Source: CAVXFB01 sp963760935 (GTDB lineage: Bacteria > Planctomycetota > Planctomycetia > Pirellulales > Thermoguttaceae). From it: a stretch of 64,000 bases of DNA. Positions 7,771-15,425 of the stretch are shown one piece after another (the first letter of the stretch is position 1; each line of letters starts with the position of its first letter). The notes beneath the pieces are model-generated. The model did not search any database and was not told the DNA's origin. It saw nothing but the letters and a program-made list of their open reading frames with translations. The stretch covers positions 992,001-1,056,000 of the forward strand of contig CAVXFB010000008.1 of NCBI GenBank assembly GCA_963760935.1. The letters run 5' to 3'. The position numbers were made by a program, and so were the translations under genes.

Positions 7771-7974
7771 TCATTGAACACTAATTGTCACGCACTCGTC
7801 CTCCCTGCAGCCAGACGCCAGCAATTTCTGCCGCAGTTCGTCAGGCATATCGTCGTCCGCGAGATCAACTTCGCACGTAAGGCGCACGTCGACCGCATTC
7901 CACACGTAGTCAAGCAGATCGGCGTCCACGTCTTCCATGATAACATCGTCAGTCCGATAAATATTTAAGCCCAT
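7771..7974 (-). CDS. Small acidic protein (67 aa)
   Basis: The start is set at the internal ATG whose complement is at 7972-7974, because AAGGAGAAC lies about 7 nt upstream on the minus strand. The protein is acidic (MEDVDADLL, VDLADDDMPDEL) with two cysteines near the end. It is convergent with the HTH gene. Function unknown. Confidence 0.65.
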   Translation of the reverse strand: MGLNIYRTDDVIMEDVDADLLDYVWNAVDVRLTCEVDLADDDMPDELRQKLLASGCREDECVTISVQ

Positions 7975-8318
7975 TTTTGTTCTCCTTGTTGTAAATTGTG
8001 TCGCACCATGCGACGCTATATCTATGTATCTCGGCAACAACCGCGACTTTCAACAGCGGCCACAACGGCATTCTATTGCGTATCCCAACCATACCCCGCA
8101 TCCAATTGGCAAGGGCTACGAGACAGTCGGCGACAATCCGCTCGACACCTCGTTTCCGAGCCGTCTGCGTGATATGCCACGCTCTTACTAACATAGCGCA
8201 TTCACGACGGTTTTAGCTATAAAACGGTCGCGCCACATGAAAACGCTTGGACGCCATCGACAAGGTGGGGGTGATGCCGCCGTGCGTCTACCGAGCGACG
8301 ATGCAGGTGATCGCCGTG

Positions 8319-8364
8319 GCCAAATCCCCGAGTGTCGGGGATTTGGCAGACGACCCGCCGTCTG
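8319..8364. repeat. Twin-hairpin element, copy 1
   Basis: GCCAAATCCCCGA at 8319-8331 and its exact reverse complement at 8335-8347 enclose a 3-nt loop. Immediately after comes a second hairpin, CAGACG...CGTCTG (8347-8364). The core of the first stem recurs at 12146-12170, again followed by a second hairpin of different sequence. It could be a small palindromic repeat, a terminator or a small RNA. Confidence 0.6.
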
Positions 8365-8543
8365 CGCGATGATCGCCTGGTGACGGTCATAGCAGCGGCG
8401 ACAAAGAGCGGCGAACAGAACCGCACATGCATTGCCTGGTCAGGTAGCACTCTTGGCGGTGTGACTCCCGCATACTTTGCGTGACTTGCCGCGTTGCAGT
8501 GGCATATTGTGGCAATGGCTACCAAGTAGCATCGACGGGGATT

Positions 8544-8561
8544 AAGCCCATGACTGGGCTT
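8544..8561 (+). terminator. Possible intrinsic terminator
   Basis: AAGCCCA-TGAC-TGGGCTT, a 7-bp perfect stem followed by GTTTGTTG on the plus strand. No plus-strand gene ends close by, so the target transcript is unclear. Confidence 0.35.
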
Positions 8562-8621
8562 GTTTGTTGCCGTTTAACGACCTTCGTATACACGTTGTTT
8601 CGCCAGCACGTTACAAATCAC

Positions 8622-8650
8622 AACCGCCCAGCCACAATGGCTGGGCGGTT
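8622..8650 (-). terminator. Intrinsic terminator of the minus-strand gene
   Basis: AACCGCCCAGCC at 8622-8633 pairs perfectly with 8639-8650 around the loop ACAAT. It starts about 20 nt beyond the stop codon at 8672 of the minus-strand gene; the tract after it on that strand is only weakly T-rich. Confidence 0.6.
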
Positions 8651-8671
8651 TAGTGTTAAAGCGAGCCGAGC

Positions 8672-8983
8672 TTAAGAAGTCGTGGCAAAGACAGTATGTC
8701 CGCCAATCTCGACTTTCTCAATCTCAGCAGAAATCTGGTCGGCTTCTTTTTGGTAGCCACAGTGGTCAGCAAACGACAAAGCTTTGTTGACCGACTTAAC
8801 AATAAACGCTTGGTCATGTTTTACGTGCCGAGCGTTGGCAATTGCGACGTTGACCATGACATTCGCGACCACCCTGGCAATTTCGCTAGCCTGTTGCGGG
8901 ATCTCACGAAGCAAATGGCAGCCGACCATGGACATATATCCTTGTCCGTGTTCATAGGATACGCGACAATCGCGCAACTTCAT
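8672..8983 (-). CDS. Hypothetical protein (103 aa)
   Basis: The start is set at the ATG complementary to 8981-8983, preceded by AGAGGA; two earlier in-frame ATGs lack a site. The chain is soluble and mostly helical, including HLLREIPQQASEIARVVAN. A strong hairpin terminator follows. I do not recognise a family. Confidence 0.55.
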   Translation of the reverse strand: MKLRDCRVSYEHGQGYMSMVGCHLLREIPQQASEIARVVANVMVNVAIANARHVKHDQAFIVKSVNKALSFADHCGYQKEADQISAEIEKVEIGGHTVFATTS

Positions 8984-9000
8984 ACTAGTCCTCTTTTTCT

Positions 9001-9435
9001 TTGACTTCAACATTGTTACATCTTTCTGCTTGTGTGTTGGGGCTGCAAAATGCAAGCCCCTACCATGACATCGCCCGAGATTCGGTTTTTCAATATCGAT
9101 TCCGCAAATCTTTTTCGAGATGCCACGATTTAGGTTTTACTACTAAATCCACCGCGCAACGCCGCGCAACACCGCGCACAATCGCCGTTGCGTTTAACTC
9201 GCCACCTTGTAACATAGAGACCATAACGCCTGACGACCCATTATTAACGACACGCCAAACCGCGAGCGAATTGAGGATCTCCTACGATTCATTTGTGCGC
9301 AGGGGCCGGCGGGATATGATCGCGCGTATCGGCGGCGGTAAACATTGGCGGGCATATCGTTCTAGCGTCTTGCGTTTTCGGGCAACTCTAATCAGGGCTG
9401 CGGAAATGGAACAAGAAATTATTACGGGTCGCTAA
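9001..9435 (+). CDS. HTH (excisionase/MerR-type) protein, start uncertain
   Basis: The C-terminal 65 residues carry an excisionase-like winged HTH: LLTTRQTASELRISYDSF, then a GGGKHWRAYRSSVLRF wing and helix. Such domains occur in excisionases and small plasmid regulators. The first 75 residues look like translated spacer, including a run over three 10-bp repeats at 9151-9180, and no good start is seen near the HTH. The gene may be shorter, or the frame may be partly decayed. Confidence 0.5.
   Translation: MTSTLLHLSACVLGLQNASPYHDIARDSVFQYRFRKSFSRCHDLGFTTKSTAQRRATPRTIAVAFNSPPCNIETITPDDPLLTTRQTASELRISYDSFVRRGRRDMIARIGGGKHWRAYRSSVLRFRATLIRAAEMEQEIITGR
9151..9180. repeat. Three tandem 10-bp repeats
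   Basis: ACCGCGCAAC, GCCGCGCAAC and ACCGCGCACA stand head to tail about 50 bp before the HTH domain. Their spacing of one helical turn suits a protein-binding iteron or operator. Confidence 0.55.
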
Positions 9436-9505
9436 AGTTTTGGAAGAGATTCAGCGATGGAGTCATGGGGCACTTTTTGACAACTAATACAATAGAGGGA
9501 AAGTA

Positions 9506-9781
9506 ATGAAGACTAAACAAGAAATCAAAGAGTTTCTGACCGACATCCCCACCGCCGACTTGCCGATGGTGATTGGGGAGTTGAAGGAGCGATTGTTTAT
9601 CCCAATATACTGGGATAAAGGCGATTTTCCCGATCTCACTGAAAAGGAATACGAAAGCCTCGTTGAATACACTTACGCGGGCGATGAGTGTTCCGTGGAA
9701 GATTACCACGATGGTATCGTGTCAGAATGGGAAAGTCGATCTGATAAGGATTGGGTTGAAGATGAAGAGGAGGACGAATAA
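9506..9781 (+). CDS. Acidic hypothetical protein (91 aa)
   Basis: The ATG at 9506 follows GAGGGAAAG. Of 91 residues, 29 are Asp or Glu, ending in VEDEEEDE. The N-terminal 35 residues look helical (KQEIKEFLTDI, ELKERL). It overlaps the next gene by one base (TAATG), so the two are coupled. Function unknown; its charge would fit a DNA mimic, which is speculative. Confidence 0.7.
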   Translation: MKTKQEIKEFLTDIPTADLPMVIGELKERLFIPIYWDKGDFPDLTEKEYESLVEYTYAGDECSVEDYHDGIVSEWESRSDKDWVEDEEEDE

Positions 9782-10056
9782 TGAAGACCGTAAAAGTAAA
9801 ACTGATCCGCTACTATCATGGATGCAAAAGTCAGAACATTGTGATAGCCATGCCGGATGACGTGGACCCGATTGACCTTGATGTAGAATGCGATGGTTTC
9901 CAAGACTACTATCTTGACCGCGAATGGGAGATCGGCAGTTGGGGCGATTATAGCGAGCCTCAAGTTGAATCAGCAGAACTAACCGACGAAACGCCAGACA
10001 TAACGATTGGTTGCGATGATGATGGCAACTTGTATGTTAAGGAGGACGACCAATGA
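9781..10056 (+). CDS. Acidic hypothetical protein (91 aa)
   Basis: The start overlaps the previous stop. The basic N-terminus (MKTVKVKLIRYYHG) is followed by an acidic body with 24 Asp/Glu in total. No known domain. It overlaps the next gene by 4 nt (ATGA). The three genes from 9506 to 10259 form one tight operon. Confidence 0.7.
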   Translation: MKTVKVKLIRYYHGCKSQNIVIAMPDDVDPIDLDVECDGFQDYYLDREWEIGSWGDYSEPQVESAELTDETPDITIGCDDDGNLYVKEDDQ

Positions 10057-10259
10057 CAACTAATCAAGACGCCGCAATAGCCCTTAACATATTGGTAATG
10101 ATGGCTGACCCCATTATCAGGGCCGCCCCACTAACGCCGTTAGAGAAGAAACGCATGATGAACGATTTGCTTGACGGGTTCCAGGAGGCGGTCAAACGTG
10201 GCGAGGATCTAACAGAGGTGGTCGGGCGTCTTGTCGATGGGTTGCCAGGTCAAGCATAA
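10053..10259 (+). CDS. Hypothetical helical protein (68 aa)
   Basis: It overlaps the previous gene by ATGA and has AAGGAGGAC upstream. The sequence is predicted helical, with a hydrophobic N-terminal third (IALNILVMMADPIIRAA) and an amphipathic remainder. No family is recognised. It is the last gene of the three-gene operon, which ends about 150 nt before a strong terminator. Confidence 0.65.
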   Translation: MTTNQDAAIALNILVMMADPIIRAAPLTPLEKKRMMNDLLDGFQEAVKRGEDLTEVVGRLVDGLPGQA

Positions 10260-10416
10260 GGGCGATTGATAACAAGCGTGGGCTTTGTTTCTTTCCCCAT
10301 GCTCGCGGTCTCGCCCACAAATGAAGTCGTGCCTCAAATCGAGCGGTAAGAGGCACGGCAAAGCCGTCTTGACATTACCGGTCGCTTGCAAGATCGGGTT
10401 CCTCAAGGCGCAACGC

Positions 10417-10449
10417 ACAACCCCTTGCCGAAGGTCGGCAAGGGGTTGT
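10417..10449 (+). terminator. Strong intrinsic terminator
   Basis: ACAACCCCTTGCCG at 10417-10430 pairs perfectly (14 bp) with 10436-10449 around the loop AAGGT, followed by TTGTATT. It lies between the plus-strand operon ending at 10259 and the convergent exoribonuclease gene and may serve both. Confidence 0.7.
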
Positions 10450-10554
10450 TTGTATTCGCTTCGACAGTCCAGGGCTGCTGTTGCCGACCATCGGGAGTAA
10501 GCTGGCGTGGGACGTGAATCCCGCAACCACAAGATCGGACAGCCACTTCATTCG

Positions 10555-12027
10555 TCAGTCAGCTCTCGCGAAGTCAATAAATCCCTGCTCCACATCCGTG
10601 CGGACCAATTGCACGCGAAGCCTTTGCCCCACGTCGAGGCGCTCGGAACCACGCACCAATTTCCCTTCAACGGGCGGATCAAGGACACGCACCCACGTGC
10701 CTTTGGCAGCGGCACCGGTGACGATCGCATCGAACTTCTCCCCGACTCTGGACTCCAGTAGCAGAGCCGCTGCCGATTTACCGACCTGCCGCTCCACCTT
10801 CTTGGCTACGTCCTCTTGGTTGGTACAGTGCTTCACCAGCGCCCCAAGGTCATCGTTGGCATAGGGTGCCGATTGCCCAGCCAATGCAGCCTTCAGCAGC
10901 CGTTGGGTGATAATGTCCGGATAACGGCGGTTGGGGGCTGTGGAATGGTTGTAGTCGCGGACCGCCAATCCGAAGTGTCCGGACGATGCAGCCTCATCCG
11001 GACGCTCTGCGACGTATTCCCCACGTCCCAGTAGTTTAATGATCGCGAGGGACAGGTCGGGAAACCTGACTGGATCGGCTTCCTTTTCCTTCTCCAAAAA
11101 CTCCTCCAGCGATCTTGGGTCTGGCTGGTCTGGGAGCTCGAAGCCATGTTGCTTGGCAAGTTCAACGATCCGATTCCATCGCTTCGGCGTGCGGACCACA
11201 CGCCGCAACGAAGGGAACTTGCGTGAGGCGAGATAGCGGGCAGTCACACCGTTTGCGGCGATCATGAAGTCCGCAATTATATCCTTGGCGCGGTTCGGCT
11301 TCTCCGCCTCAAGTTCGGCGATTGCATCACCGTGGAAGACCGCTTTCGTCTCCACCGACTCAAAAGTGAGTGCTCCATGATCCTGACGGCGTTTTTTCAA
11401 CTTCTGCGCCACCGCGTCCTGGAGGCGGAGGTTCTCATCAAGACCTGAGACGGCGGCGACCGCCTCAGGAATCTTTCCGTTGCCGTCCAGCCAAGCAGCC
11501 ACACCGTTGTAGGCAAGCTTCGCCCGATTACGAACGGACGCTTTGTAGATATCGGAGCTTTCAATCGAACCATCATCGCCGACGACCATCTCGACGACAA
11601 CCGCGAGCCGATCTTCGTTAAACCCCAGGGACGTGATGTCGGTCGACAATTTCTCCGGAAGCATAGGGAAGATCTGAGCAGCCGTATAGACCGAGGTGGT
11701 GTTGTGGCAAGCGTGAGCGTCGATCGCCGAGCGTTTCGTGACGATCGAGTCCACGTCAGCGACAGCAACGAGAATCTTCGTCCTTCCTCCTGGCGTCGGC
11801 TCGGCAATGGTCAACTGGTCCAGGTCGCGGGAATCGTCGTTATCGATGGAAGCCCAAAGCAGGTGCCTCAGGTCACGGACATCTTCGTTGTCCGCCTTTG
11901 CCGGACCCCTGATCCGGTTCAGCTCAGCCAGTGCGTCGGCGGAAAAGTCAGCGAGCAGTCCTCGCTGGATCATCACTCGTCGGGCAATTTGCTGCAAGAC
12001 GGCGCGATGTTGATCGGTTGCATTCAT
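10555..12027 (-). CDS. RNB-domain 3'-5' exoribonuclease (RNase II/R-like), 490 aa
   Basis: The start is set at the ATG complementary to 12025-12027 because CAGGAGG lies about 9 nt upstream. The RNB catalytic region is at residues 62-71 (DNDDSRDLDQ). FNEDRLAVVVEM and YNHSTAPNRRYPDIITQR are conserved RNB stretches. A short S1-like C-terminus follows (GEKFDAIVTGAAAKGTWVRVL). It degrades RNA processively from the 3' end. No N-terminal cold-shock domains are present, so it is shorter than RNase R. In place of the DxDD motif it has DLDQ, so the last of the usual four metal-binding aspartates is Gln; this may mark a subfamily. Confidence 0.85.
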   Translation of the reverse strand: MNATDQHRAVLQQIARRVMIQRGLLADFSADALAELNRIRGPAKADNEDVRDLRHLLWASIDNDDSRDLDQLTIAEPTPGGRTKILVAVADVDSIVTKRSAIDAHACHNTTSVYTAAQIFPMLPEKLSTDITSLGFNEDRLAVVVEMVVGDDGSIESSDIYKASVRNRAKLAYNGVAAWLDGNGKIPEAVAAVSGLDENLRLQDAVAQKLKKRRQDHGALTFESVETKAVFHGDAIAELEAEKPNRAKDIIADFMIAANGVTARYLASRKFPSLRRVVRTPKRWNRIVELAKQHGFELPDQPDPRSLEEFLEKEKEADPVRFPDLSLAIIKLLGRGEYVAERPDEAASSGHFGLAVRDYNHSTAPNRRYPDIITQRLLKAALAGQSAPYANDDLGALVKHCTNQEDVAKKVERQVGKSAAALLLESRVGEKFDAIVTGAAAKGTWVRVLDPPVEGKLVRGSERLDVGQRLRVQLVRTDVEQGFIDFARAD

Positions 12028-12145
12028 CTGGTGCGCCTCCTGAAGATGATGGCACTGACGCTCCTCCACTAATTGCAGTGGCACTTGAGAACAGACTGCC
12101 AAGTATACCGAGCTGACGGGGAAATGCTCAACCCCCTGCCAAGTC

Positions 12146-12186
12146 CAAATCCCCGAGCATCGGGGATTTGATAGAAGATCCATCTT
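12146..12186. repeat. Twin-hairpin element, copy 2
   Basis: CAAATCCCCGA (12146-12156) and TCGGGGATTTG (12160-12170) form an 11-bp perfect stem with a 3-nt loop, followed by GAAGAT-CC-ATCTTC (12173-12186). It repeats the architecture at 8319-8364, with the second stem changed on both arms. It lies upstream of the exoribonuclease gene on the minus strand. Confidence 0.55.
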
Positions 12187-12300
12187 CCTGGACGGCGCAC
12201 GACGTACAGACCATCTCTGGTTCAAGCCAATCCAGTCCCCGACGAGGCGCGTCCGGCTGATGAATATCGTCGGATGCGGCATAGATAGAAGAAACTATCT

Positions 12301-12732
12301 ATGCACCTCACCGTCACGAAAGCGACCCGAGAATCAGCCGAACGGAGCGGCATTAAATACCACACCCTGCTGGCTCGACTGCGATGCGGCTGGTCGACTG
12401 AGGAGGCGATAACGACTCCGCTCCTACGGAAAGGCGGTGGCAGGACGACGCACGGACAGACCGGAAGCAAAGAATACCGAGCATGGCAGGCGATGCTCGG
12501 TCGCTGCCGCTACCCACGATACCATGCTGCGCATCGCTACGCCGGTCGTGGGATTTCAGTCTGCAATCGCTGGCGGGACTTCGAGGCGTTCTTGACGGAC
12601 GTTGGACTATCGCCGTCGCCAGACTTGTCCCTGGGAAGAATCAATAACGACGGCAATTACGAGCCCGGGAATGTTGCCTGGCAGAATGCCCAAGAGCAGG
12701 CGAGGAATCGGGCGAGCAGCAGGACGGGGTGA
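12301..12732 (+). CDS. Phage-type HNH-like endonuclease-family protein (143 aa)
   Basis: The N-terminus has a short HTH-like module (SGIKYHTLLARLRCGWSTEEAI). The rest follows a pattern common in phage genomes: EYRAWQAMLGRC, YAGRGISVCNRWRDFEAF, then LSLGRINNDGNYEPGN, the signature of small HNH-like or homing-type endonucleases. No strong ribosome-binding site is seen and the first ATG is used. Nuclease activity is inferred from family resemblance. Confidence 0.7.
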   Translation: MHLTVTKATRESAERSGIKYHTLLARLRCGWSTEEAITTPLLRKGGGRTTHGQTGSKEYRAWQAMLGRCRYPRYHAAHRYAGRGISVCNRWRDFEAFLTDVGLSPSPDLSLGRINNDGNYEPGNVAWQNAQEQARNRASSRTG

Positions 12733-12942
12733 GTTGCTGGGGCGTGGATTTGATTGTGCTGAGCTGTCGACTCGCGACTTTGCCTCCCGCTGCATTGGTC
12801 GGAGGCTTTCCCCACCTCTTTCACCGCCCGTAGTGCTTCCGCAACTGCCTCTACGAGACGGCCATGCCTACCGTGTTGCTGGCTAACCACAATAATTGAC
12901 AGCCCAGTGACCCTGCATAGAATGGTTGCAAAGGAGTGGCCC

Positions 12943-13422
12943 ATGCTACGCACGTTGCTGATCGCTGTCATCTCCATCGGGCTCGTTTCCACAGGCTCCG
13001 CCAAAGACCGGCCCAAGGACTCTGCAAGCACCGCCAAGAAGGTCGCTACGATTCCTGATGGCCGTGGCACGACACGCTACTATGCCAAGGATGGGTCGTC
13101 ATCGGGTCGAGCCGAAACCAGTCAAAAAACCACCCGCTACTACGGCAAGGACGGCTCATCGGCGGGCCGAGCCGAGACAAGCGGCACCACGACACGCTTC
13201 TACGCCAGAGATGGTTCCTCGGCTGGGCGGGCTGAAACGAGCGGCAACACGACTCGCCTTTACAACAAAGACGGGTCGTCTGCGGGCCGTGTCGAGAGGA
13301 GCGGCAGCACAACACGCTTCTACGCAAAGGATGGGTCGTCATCTGGTCGTGCCGAGGGCAGTGGCAAGACAACACGGTTCTACGGCAAAGATGGATCGTC
13401 TGCTGGGAGGGCGGAGCGGTAG
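12943..13422 (+). CDS. Exported repeat protein with six TTRFYxKDGSSxGRAE units (159 aa)
   Basis: ATG 12943 follows AAGGAG at 12931-12936. Residues 1-19 form a signal peptide. From residue 43 to the end there are six copies of a 20-residue unit (the last cut to 17), encoded by 60-bp tandem repeats from 13069 to 13422. Each has an aromatic pair, a KDGSS turn and GRAE, which suggests a short beta-rich repeat outside the cytoplasm. Similar modules occur in small secreted proteins of unknown role. Copy number could vary by slippage. Confidence 0.75.
   Translation: MLRTLLIAVISIGLVSTGSAKDRPKDSASTAKKVATIPDGRGTTRYYAKDGSSSGRAETSQKTTRYYGKDGSSAGRAETSGTTTRFYARDGSSAGRAETSGNTTRLYNKDGSSAGRVERSGSTTRFYAKDGSSSGRAEGSGKTTRFYGKDGSSAGRAER
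13069..13422 (+). repeat. Six in-frame 60-bp tandem repeats
   Basis: Unit boundaries fall every 60 bp from 13069, and the sixth unit is 54 bp including the stop. Codons differ between units, so the array is not a very recent expansion. Confidence 0.7.
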
Positions 13423-13439
13423 AGGGGCAAAGCCTAAAG

Positions 13440-13922
13440 ATGGCGAAACTTCCAGATCGTCCTTGGCTCGGTCTAATCGTGCTGATCGCCGTTTGTTTTG
13501 CGGCAGCGGGACTGGGCGGGATCGCCACAACTCCGAAGATCGACAACTGGTACGCCACGTTGGAAAAGCCAAGCTGGACGCCTCCTGCCTGGATCTTCGG
13601 GCCGGTGTGGTCCCTACTTTACTTGAGCATGGCAATCGCCGCTTGGTTGGTCTGGCGGCGGCACGGCTGGGCGGCGACTGTACCGATGATTCTCTTCGGG
13701 ATTCAACTACTGCTGAACGTTTCGTGGTCTTGGTTGTTCTTCGGACTTGAAAGTCCCGGTCTGGCTTTTGCAGAGATCTTGGCGCTTTGGACGGCGATTG
13801 CTGCGACGGCGGTGGCATTCTGGTGTTGGTCCACCGTGGCCGGAATCCTCCTTACACCGTATCTGGCTTGGGTGAGCTTTGCAGCCGTGCTGAATTTCGC
13901 CATTTGGCGGTTGAATGCGTGA
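13440..13922 (+). CDS. tspO: TspO/MBR family membrane protein (160 aa)
   Basis: It has five hydrophobic segments and typical TspO motifs: WYATLEKPSWTPPAWIFGPVW near residues 38-58, WSWLFFGL, and PYLAWVSFAAVLNFAIWRLN at the end. TspO proteins sit in the membrane and bind porphyrins or cholesterol-like ligands. In bacteria they affect tetrapyrrole and stress signalling. Length is normal for the family. It starts 18 nt after the repeat-protein gene. Confidence 0.9.
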   Translation: MAKLPDRPWLGLIVLIAVCFAAAGLGGIATTPKIDNWYATLEKPSWTPPAWIFGPVWSLLYLSMAIAAWLVWRRHGWAATVPMILFGIQLLLNVSWSWLFFGLESPGLAFAEILALWTAIAATAVAFWCWSTVAGILLTPYLAWVSFAAVLNFAIWRLNA

Positions 13923-14455
13923 GAAAGCGATGGTCTCGCCTCTCGACAGAAGAAAAATGACACGGCGGCGGTTGCCCGAAGTTCAGTGCTACGCAGCGAA
14001 TGGGCTTTGATACATGGCTCGGCGGGGATGTGGGTAGGTTGTGTAGGTTTGATCTGGCGTCGGCTGGCAATGCTAGCATCCCAATTCCACAAGCTGGGAT
14101 AGCTGCAACTTCCAGTTGATCGAGAACTACTGATTCTGGTCTTGGAATTGGCGATGACGAACAACACGGGACTCTCGCTGCGATTGAATGCTCATGTGCT
14201 TTCCCGATTGGGAGGGGCTGGACCATGCAACACAATCTCGCTAGAATGAAAGTTGTTCTGACCCGTAAGCTAGGTCCGCCGCACACACGTTCATTCCTTT
14301 CCTTGAGCGGCCCTCCCAGCGGTTGCGTATCAGCACCGCTTTGTCTCGCAAGGCCCACGCCGAATCGTGGCGGTCCATTGGGCAGCCAGTTGTAGCTGGT
14401 TGCGAGGCAATCCACCCACGTACGGTTTCTCGGTTCTAATGCAGGGAGGCACGCC
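13923..14455. other. Spacer, no gene seen
   Basis: About 530 bases between TspO and the BON gene. Open frames here lack start sites and family features. No clear hairpin or promoter was identified. Confidence 0.45.
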
Positions 14456-14506
14456 ATGTCCACGAACGGAAGCAACCTGCCCAAGCGGGGCGTTTATGAG
14501 TTCTGA
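14456..14506 (+). CDS. Possible 16-codon leader peptide overlapping the BON gene
   Basis: An ATG at 14456 has a good site (AGGGAGG, 14442-14448) and encodes MSTNGSNLPKRGVYEF before a TGA at 14504-14506. The BON start at 14496 lies inside it in another frame. Ribosomes ending here could re-initiate on the BON gene. Translation of the leader is an inference. Confidence 0.35.
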   Translation: MSTNGSNLPKRGVYEF

Positions 14507-14726
14507 TAATCTCCTTGATGCAAAGAAGATTACCGACGCAGCCAAACACCGATTTCTCCATCGACCTCATCTGACCACGCAGCGGCTCTGGTGCGAATTC
14601 GATCAGGGACGATTGTTCCTTCGGGGGCAGGTGCCGAGCTTCTATTTCAAGCAGCTTGCCCAGGAAGCGGTGATGGGTATGGAAGGTGTACGCCAAGTGG
14701 TCAATGAGATCGAGGTGGTGTGGTGA
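14496..14726 (+). CDS. BON-domain protein (76 aa)
   Basis: Residues 8-75 form one BON module: helix KKITDAAKHRF, strand RLWCEFDQGRLFLRGQVPS, helix QLAQEAVMGM, then VRQVVNEIEV. BON domains bind membranes or phospholipids and occur in OsmY-type stress proteins. No signal peptide is visible, so this one may be cytoplasmic. The start at ATG 14496 gives the usual domain limits and overlaps the short leader. Confidence 0.7.
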   Translation: MSSDNLLDAKKITDAAKHRFLHRPHLTTQRLWCEFDQGRLFLRGQVPSFYFKQLAQEAVMGMEGVRQVVNEIEVVW

Positions 14727-14825
14727 AGTTGCAGCAAGTCTTGCCCAGATGCAAGATCGAGTGTTGAGCCTCCATCCCGAAGCCAATCGCTCGTCCTGAC
14801 GGGGCTTGTTCCTCCAAGAAAAGCG

Positions 14826-14855
14826 AGAAGCCCGCACGAGAAGAGGCGGGCTTCT
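14826..14855 (+). terminator. Intrinsic terminator after the BON gene
   Basis: AGAAGCCCGC (14826-14835) pairs perfectly with GCGGGCTTCT (14846-14855), with a 10-nt loop, followed by TGTTG. Confidence 0.6.
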
Positions 14856-14990
14856 TGTTGCGTGTTTTTCCGAGGGAGAGGCGGTACGCCGAACTCAGTT
14901 ACCTGTTGCCCTTCTATCTCAGGCTGGCGGTAAAAACCCGGTGTATCGGCCCTTCCTCTTGGCTAGCCAGTCACTTGAACTCTACGGTGA

Positions 14991-15290
14991 AAGCGCGAAC
15001 TTGGCAACTCCCCAAATTCGCGAGAGTCGGCGTCGATACTGCGGAACTACACAGGCTTGACGCTCACCATTGATTGCGTGGCAAGTCTGATCGAGGCCGG
15101 AACGCCGACCCTGGTCTGCTGTGGGGGCGGGATGAGTCGCTCTCCCGCAATTGTCGCTGCTGCCCTATCAGCCGTCGAACATGTCGATTTGCAAGCGTGT
15201 TTGAAGCGAGTGATTGAATCGCATCCTGCCGACGTGTCGCCGGGTTTGTGGGAAGCAATACGTGAGATGACCGCACGCTCACCAGGATGA
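14991..15290 (+). pseudogene. Dual-specificity phosphatase, N-terminally truncated remnant
   Basis: The frame opens after a stop at 14988 and has only a TTG (15057) as a plausible start. It contains TLVCCGGGMSRSPAIVAAAL, the C-x5-R phosphate-binding loop of cysteine-based phosphatases, followed by the usual helical C-terminus. Family members normally have 50 or more residues before this loop, which are missing. Only the catalytic half remains, so activity is doubtful. The stop codon lies directly before the next remnant. Confidence 0.6.
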
Positions 15291-15425
15291 GGATCAGCTA
15301 TTCCGGCATCGGTCGAGTTGCAGTGCCAATGGCTGCGGGAAACTGGCTTCTCGGATGTGGACTGTTTCTTCAAGCTGTTCGAGTTGGCGTTGTTTGGCGG
15401 ACGGAAGCCGGAGGTCAGCCCATGA
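15291..15425 (+). pseudogene. C-terminal fragment of a class I methyltransferase
   Basis: The frame between the stop at 15288 and the TGA at 15423-15425 reads LQCQWLRETGFSDVDC, then LFELALFGGRK. This is the typical tail of SAM-dependent methyltransferases (WLREIGFxDVDCxxKxxELALFGG). The catalytic domain is absent and no start codon is seen. Its TGA overlaps the ATG of the next gene, as in an intact operon. Confidence 0.6.

Larger units (their letters stand above)
7975..8671. other. Spacer with hairpins, no convincing gene
   Basis: Almost 700 bases without a supportable gene. Open frames on the minus strand (7949-8194, 8217-8525) lack ribosome-binding sites and family features. The region holds a 13-bp perfect hairpin with a second hairpin (8319-8364) and two terminator-like stem-loops (8544-8561, 8622-8650). 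Confidence 0.5.

Noticed and set aside
8217..8525. 102-codon minus-strand frame
   Set aside because: Runs through hairpins, lacks a start site and has Cys/His/Arg-rich composition typical of shadows.
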